From positions 40,671,735 through 40,735,734 of the forward strand of contig NC_133774.1 of the NCBI RefSeq assembly GCF_003597395.2: a stretch of DNA of 64,000 nt. Direction: 5' to 3'. Under the pieces are notes generated by a model. It was not told where the DNA came from and did not search any database. It was given only the letters and a program-made list of their open reading frames with translations. Shown here one piece after another: positions 58,061-64,000 of this stretch. The DNA is from Chelonoidis abingdonii. Its lineage: Eukaryota; Chordata; Testudines; Testudinidae. The position numbers and the translations under genes were made by a program. How positions within the stretch are numbered: the stretch's first letter is position 1; each line of letters begins with the position of its first letter.

Positions 58061-60287
58061 AGAGTACGTGTGTGATCTGATATAATTCTACATCCTTTAA
58101 CACAACAACTTGATGTACAGCTCACTACTCAGTGATTAAGGAATTATTTTTTTAATTTTCAATAGCTGTGTTTATTCTGCTGGTACATACCCAAGTTTTT
58201 TTTTATAATTATTTCTGACGTTTTAACTTATCAGATTACATGCTTCCTCAGAGACTAGATTAAACAGTCAATCTCTGTTAGAAAGACTGTGAGAGACAGA
58301 AAAACAGTAACATCTAACCCATCTTGTGGGCCCAGTTCTGCCCCCCCACCCCGAAAGGAAACCACTCGTACTGAATTCAGTGAATATTTTACTTTCATTA
58401 GGACTGTGGGACTGGGCACTCTGAGCCCAATTATGTACCACTTAAGTCAATTAATATTGTGCAATTGACTTCAAAAATAGCAGGAATAGGCGCTATGATG
58501 CCAATTCATCAAGGTACTTAGCACATGCATAACTTTAGCACATGAGTGTTTAAAGTTAGGCATGTTTTTAATTACCTTGAAGGATCATGGCTTCCACAAT
58601 CAGAATTACTGAGTGTCTAATCCTTGAGCTGCTGGACACCTCCAACTCTCAGACAGCAAAATCAAGAAAAGCCTTGGTTGTTTACACAGCTGAAATAACT
58701 ACTCCATTATTCATTTATCCAGAAGACAAACTTTTCTTACCATGGAAAAATCAGCATCTTTATCATAAATATAGAATGTGCCGATGGTGGGCGTATTCAG
58801 ACTGAATCATTTCTATAAATGTAGCAAATTGCAATATAATGTTCTACTGGGTATCTACAATTATCAGAGAAACTTAATGTTTTATGTGAGTACCACCTAG
58901 TGGCAAAGAGATGGGATTTCACTAGTAGAAGTTGTGTCTGAATATCAGACTCTTTGTGAAATCTCAACCTGCATTCCTTGCACAACCAAAACACACACTG
59001 AAGTCAGGAGGAGTTTCAAGCAGGCAGAATATGCAAGGTAAAGCCCCTGAATTGAAGTGCGCCATGCAACAAATAGTTTCTTTGCCCAGTAAAACCATTT
59101 TGAGATCATAATTCCACAGCAAACTAATGCCATCATATTGCAGGCATTTTAATTGAAGACTGTTGCACTTTAAATTTGTTGTTTGTTAACTTTTATACAC
59201 AGTATAGTACAATAAACTTGTAAAAGAAATAAAAATAATGCTTATCTGTTACAATCAGTCACTTTACTCTCTATAGGTAACCTTACATCAGCACTTCTGA
59301 GAGCTCCACAGTAGTCGTTGTAAACAATAATGGGACCAGGAGCTAAACTGAAGGATCTAGTCTTTAAAAAAAAATTGGTTTGGATCTGTAAATAGCAAAG
59401 GACTCCACATTTCTCATGTGCAAGGGTGAAGAATTTTACTGCCCAACAACAGAGTGGGTAGACAGAACATCAGTGAATCTCAGTACCCATTACTAAGCTA
59501 GATCCTCAGCTGGTGTAAATTAGCATAGCTGCACTGAAGACAAATGCTGAAATCCCAGCCCCATGCAACTCAACAACTAAATTTCTATTGACTTCAGTGA
59601 GTCCAGTATTTCACCCAATATCTTCAGTGACTTACACTGATCTTGGATGTCTTTCCAGACTAGTTTTACCAAAGTAGAACAAAGAGAGTTTGCCCAGAGC
59701 CATAAAGGACTAGAATTTGCAATTTATGGATTATTTGACCAGTTCTATACCTATTACTGTTTATCATATGATTAATTACAGCTTTGAAAAATTCCTACTA
59801 ATTATGATATTCTTGCATCACCAACAAATAACTCTAATTATTTGTCCTTTTAAGGCTCAGACACTAATAGATTAGATGATATATATTTTACAAATAAAAG
59901 GGAAAAATGAAGAAGAGGCAAAATATGGTAGAATCTGCACTAGTGCCCCACAAGTATCCCTTTTGATTAAAAGAAACAAAGTCCTGTACTGTATGCCTTC
60001 CTGATAGCAATTCAGCTTTCATCAAGGAGAATGGGTCCATGACTCACTCTGCTCTCACACAGTGCCTCTTTCCTGTAAAAGGATCGTGCTGCAGGCAAAA
60101 TTAGAAACTGCTGATGGAAACTTCAGTTCCACTCCCAGGAGCCAGGAATGATGGGTGGGTTAAAACCCTTTGTCCTCCAGAAAAAAAAAAAAAAGTCTGT
60201 CTTCATTAGCCCTGGAAAGGAGAGCAATGGAGAAAGTTTTGCCTCGATCCTGAGAATTACTACTGCATGCTGGCAACTGCCACTAAG
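58061..60287. other. No gene recognised
   Basis: AT-rich sequence. An old palindromic-type repeat trace lies at 59505-59640 (CTCAGCTGGTGTAAATTAGC ... TTGACTTCAGTGAG). An oligo-A run is at 60181-60194. Confidence 0.4.
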
Positions 60288-60295
60288 GCCGTGTC

Positions 60296-60582
60296 TACAC
60301 GACGCGCGAAAATCGATTTTAGACATGCAATTTCAGCTACGAGAATAGCGTAGCTGAAATCGATTATCTAAAGTCGATCTACTCACCCGTCTTCACCGCG
60401 CGGGATCGATGTGCGCGGCTCGCCATGTCAATTCCGGAACTCCGTTGGTTTTGGTGGAGTTCCGGAATCGATGTAAGCGCGCTCAGGGATCGATATATCA
60501 CGTCTAGATGAGACGCGATATATCGATCCCCGAGCAATCGATTGTAACGCGCCGATATGGCGCGTCGTATAGACGTGGCCTA
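60296..60582 (+). mobile_element. Multi-hairpin MITE, copy C (best preserved)
   Basis: The termini AGGCCGTGTCTACACGACGC and, reversed, TAGGCCACGTCTATACGACG form long terminal repeats. Three internal stems are intact: TTTCAGCTACGAGAATAGCGTAGCTGAAA (60331-60359) with outer arms ATCGATTTTAGA/TCTAAAGTCGAT, CCGGAACTCC...GGAGTTCCGG (about 60434-60465), and GGGATCGATATATCACG against CGATATATCGATCCC (about 60486-60530). The flanks TGCCACTA (60288-60295) and TGTCACTG (60583-60590) agree at 6 of 8, pointing to an hAT-type 8 bp duplication. CpG is well retained, so it is younger than copies A and B. Confidence 0.9.
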
Positions 60583-60590
60583 TGTCACTG

Positions 60591-63500
60591 AGAACTACAA
60601 GTGCTCAGCAGCATTTAGGGACAGGCCTTCTGTCCTGACATTTAGCACCTCCCTGCAAAAAAGAGATTTATAACCAAAACAGTCATCATACTGGAAAATG
60701 CTGTAGCTTATACATACTTAGTAAAAACGAAAGAATGTGTTATTTTGTACAAGAGACCTAATTTTCTCAAATATAATGACAGATGCCGATGAAATACTCT
60801 TTTAGGGGGAAAACTAGTCCACCACATCCTTCTATTGGTGGGAAGGGCTCTGATTGTGCAGGGGAACAAGTGATGATCCTCAGAGGGAGGTCACTGCATC
60901 TGCATTCACACAGTAGCAGTGGGTAGGAGGCCTCCCTTAAGGGTGGAAAGAGGCAGCACCTACTATTTCAGCCAGTGGCAGAGTAGCTTCAGCAGAGAGA
61001 CTGGGAAGCAGCCACATTGCCTGACCTATGGTGTGGGGGATGGTTTTGTTTCTTTCAACCAGGATATGGGGCAGCCATATAAATCTCAGTACTCATGCTG
61101 ATTGTGGGATCTGAGACTTTCATCTTTAGAGAAGATCAAGAAGTAAAAGAAGGCCACAGTGATGGAAATTAATATCCTAAAACATCTTGTTGGAAGGCAG
61201 CAGAAGAAAACTGGTGGCTTCAGAAAGAAAGTGAATCTCTAAAAAGGGAGTGCACCAGGAGGACTGAGGCGCTTCTTGAAAATAAAGACAGAGATTCTTT
61301 CGCTATTACCTCAGGCATCAGAACACAAACACCTAGTCTTTTTATGCATGAGTTCCCAGAGATATCATCACACGTTCACATACAGCATTTCACCAAAAGG
61401 GCCACCTCTTCAACTGATGTAAATCAGCAATCATTATTATTCATTATTATTTTTAATAATAATTAAAATTATTAATTTTATTTGTTTGGATTTTTGCAAA
61501 CTCTCAGAGAAAAATGCACCCTCTAATGCCCTGTGCCCTCTTGACAATCTTTTAGAAACATACAAAATAGATATACGTCAATAGAGCTAGGCTGCCTTAC
61601 GTCAGCAAAGGATCTGACACAAAGTTCTCAGTACTCATGGGACTTATGCTGCCTCATATGCAGATGGCGTTCAGAACACTAGTTCCAAATACAAATACAT
61701 AGACATGGTGGCTCATCTGACATTCCTTTACTAGGCAAAATATTCTAGCACCGAGAAGCTTTTTCTTCTTTTTCTACACCAGCATCCCAGCCTGGCTGAC
61801 TGGCTGTGTTTTGGAGTCTTCCTCCAAGTCAACTATATCCAAAGCAAGAACAAAAACACCTCTCCAGTCAACTGTCAAAACTTTGGCTTTTTAATTTGAG
61901 GTTATAGGTCCAGCAATACTGTACCTTTCCTAATGCAAATAAATATTTGATAAAGTTTTTGTTCTACTCATTATATTTGCACATTCATCTTGCTTATAAC
62001 TGATAGCTTGCTAATACTCAAGTATGGCTGGCAGATGAGTTCTGGCTGGTTAGATTTTTACCCAAACATGTGAATAGAAACTTAAGGCAAAACAAGAACT
62101 GTCTCTCACACCTTTTATAGATTAACAAACAGTCCTTGCCCTGCTGATACCATTTTTAATTGGACTACACTGTGAGGAGCAATTAAGACTAAATGGCCAC
62201 TTGCTGAGAGCTGCTGAAAGAAAAATAATACAGCTTGAGGCATTTGCATTCTCCAAATAAAGTGCATTTCCTTTACTGTGGTGCTAAAGAAAGAAGCTTA
62301 ATTTTTTAATGGCTTTAGTATATTAAAAAAAATTATTCCATTCACAGTAGGAAAATTGGGTTTTTAGGGGATTTTTCTTTTCTTCTTTAAAAATAATTTT
62401 ATAGTTTTCTAGAGACTCTATTGCTCATGAAATGTCCCTTATTGACAGCCTTGGAGATGGGTCTCCTGTTCTGACAAAAGGTACAACAAGCTAAACCCAC
62501 AATCATTCAACAATTGTTTTACCCTTCACTCACCTCCAGGTGGCTGTTCTAAGAGTTGAGAAGAGATTTGCCCATCCATTCTATGACCTGTCAGCTAGAC
62601 TGCCAAGAATGTGGTGGTCTTGTGATGTGGAATCGCAAATCAAATCCATATATCTATTTAAGGTATTTCTAAGGTCCTCATCAGCTCAGTATCTGAGCAA
62701 AATGTGTGAAGGCGCGCACACACACACACACACGTCAAAGAAGTGTCCTGATCTCCTGGCAGCAGAGTCCAGAGTCTTTTCCTTTTTGGAGGGAAGTATT
62801 TTTTGGGAAAAGTTTTATCAAAAAGGTTTGACTCATACTTAAGTCTGAACACCAAGAGGCTTGGGCTTTGTCTGATCTCTGATTAAAAGGACTTCTGCCA
62901 CTGAACTAAACTACTATTAGATCATTAGGAACAGGATTTAGATTGGGAACTAATGGCGAGCATGTGATCAGGAAGAGCTATTGGTGTGATTTTACTGTGT
63001 TGGCTTTTGTTGTGTAAGTGATGGACCAGTGCACTAAACCATCTTCATCTTGTGTTTAGACCCCAGTTCTGGAAGTAATGAGTTGCAATACTCTGGGATA
63101 TAGGGATTACAATAAGGTCCTTATATGAGAGGAAAGGTCACAGTCACTTGGCTCACTTAAGACGGAAGAATGGATTTATTGCTGCTGTAGCAATCTATGT
63201 ATCCAGAAGTAGCAAGGACTTTAGCATGATCACAGTTCCTCACAATGCTGACAATCCATAATGCCCTTGATCCACACTGAGGTTAGATTTTGTGTGGGAA
63301 GTCACAAAACACTTTCCCCTTCCAACCAACCCCATGCCCATCTTGCCTGGATTAAATTTGAGCCAGTTGCTCCTGAATTGAGTTTGAGCCGGTTGCTCTC
63401 ATACCTTTAACAAATAGTCCTTACTTATTTCTTCCAGGTACTAGAATGTTTTGTAAGGACAGAGGCTGAATAGTTGACTGGCATTCTGTATGGGTTGCAG

Positions 63501-63685
63501 TGGATCTCATGGTGTTTCAGAAAGTCTCCAATTAGTCTCCTATAAATGTTGAAGAGGATGGGTGATCACATGGGACTGCTTTGCAACGGTTGCAACGTTC
63601 CCCTCTGGTTGTCAGTGCCTTGGTCTTGTGAATGAGTGTTTCCCTCTAGAGTCTTCTGAGATCTAGAGCTAACTAGCTGATTGGG
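60591..63685. other. No gene; simple repeats only
   Basis: An AT-rich ATTATT tract is at about 61428-61485, and a (CA)n microsatellite with a GCGCG lead is at about 62712-62734. Otherwise no recognised feature; the short frames at 62540-62842 are open by chance around the microsatellite. Confidence 0.4.
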
Positions 63686-63808
63686 TAGGGTAACCAGATA
63701 GCAAGTACGAAAAATCAGGACAGAAAGAGGGGGTAATAGGTAACTATATAAGAAAAAGCCCCGAATATTGGGACTGTCCAGATAAAATCAGGACATCTGG
63801 TCACCATA
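63686..63808. mobile_element. 123 bp MITE with TAGGGTAACCAGAT termini
   Basis: The left end TAGGGTAACCAGATAGCAAG matches the reversed right end TATGGTGACCAGATGTCCTG. AAAAATCAGGACAG and GTCCAGATAAAATCAGGACA repeat the theme inside. It is a short non-autonomous DNA element of a kind common in turtles. No superfamily is assigned here. Confidence 0.75.
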
Positions 63809-63946
63809 TGAGTGGATCACTGAATTGGTAAGATGGAGCACTTTGATTTCTATTTTAAGGAAATTGGGTTCTCTTCATAAGAATGGAGTGTTTTCCACAC
63901 TAAATGATCTAACTACTATCTGTAATAGAAGATAAGCTGGGGGGTG

Positions 63947-64000
63947 TGTCATAAATGGATAGGTAAGGTAAGGGTTAAGTTTCTTTTACCTGGAAAGGGT
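63947..64000 (+). mobile_element. Possible start of an LTR (cut by window end)
   Basis: TGTCATAAATGGATAGGTAA and GGGTTAAGTTTCTTTTACCT resemble the 5' start (TG) of a turtle LTR family as I remember it. Only 54 bases are present, so no structural check is possible. Confidence 0.35.

Noticed and set aside
62712..62734. Repeat array as a possible CRISPR or regulatory element
   Set aside because: It is a plain (CA)n microsatellite without spacers, in vertebrate DNA.

Overview
The window looks like vertebrate, most probably turtle (Testudines), intergenic or deep intronic DNA. That is an inference. It rests on the repeat repertoire: CR1 LINEs ending in (TTCTTATG)-type octamers, MIR-type SINEs, PIF/Harbinger and hAT DNA transposons with many non-autonomous derivatives, and a Penelope-like fragment. 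I recognise this combination from turtle genomes. I found no host protein-coding exon, no functional RNA gene and no CRISPR or bacterial feature. Every reading frame I could assign belongs to a decayed mobile element.

Layout. 1-1.2 kb: a broken Harbinger transposase on the minus strand, cut by the window edge. 2.7 kb: a 73 bp palindromic MITE. 4.9-6.9 kb: a MITE with GGGTATGTCTACA termini, an hAT MITE with a perfect 8 bp target duplication, a reversed MIR and a CR1 3' end. 7.6-9.9 kb: a second Harbinger copy (plus strand) whose transposase keeps its D, D and E catalytic positions but has a stop, frameshifts and a MITE insertion in its C-terminal coding region. 10.65 kb: a 214 bp hAT MITE. 14.4-16.05 kb: a reversed CR1 interrupted by an inverted-duplicate Penelope-like insertion with a 12 bp target duplication, then a MIR and a multi-hairpin MITE. 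17.1-18.75 kb: an hAT-like MITE and a CR1 3' end with readable reverse transcriptase C-terminus. 24.65-26.26 kb: a 1.6 kb fold-back hAT element. 26.8-28.0 kb: a 1.2 kb terminal-inverted-repeat element full of tRNA-like inverted modules. 31.6-33.2 kb: a long reversed CR1. 41.7-44.8 kb: a palindromic Harbinger derivative carrying a Myb/SANT-like ORF and a CR1 insertion. 44.87-45.87 kb: an anomalous CpG-retaining stretch that may be poor-quality assembly. 45.87-49.6 kb: hAT termini and a near full-length but broken ZMYM-type hAT transposase. 52.8 kb, 55.8 kb, 60.3 kb and 63.7 kb: further MITEs. The last 54 bases look like the start of an LTR.

None of these genes works with another as a living system. 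The relations are those of nested insertion, which give relative ages: MITE into Harbinger at 8.98 kb, Penelope-like into CR1 at 14.76 kb, CR1 into Harbinger at 42.58 kb. The most interesting structures are the three-copy multi-hairpin MITE family (8.98, 15.75 and 60.30 kb), the fold-back hAT, and the tRNA-module element. The long stretches between them are AT-rich sequence in which I see no gene.
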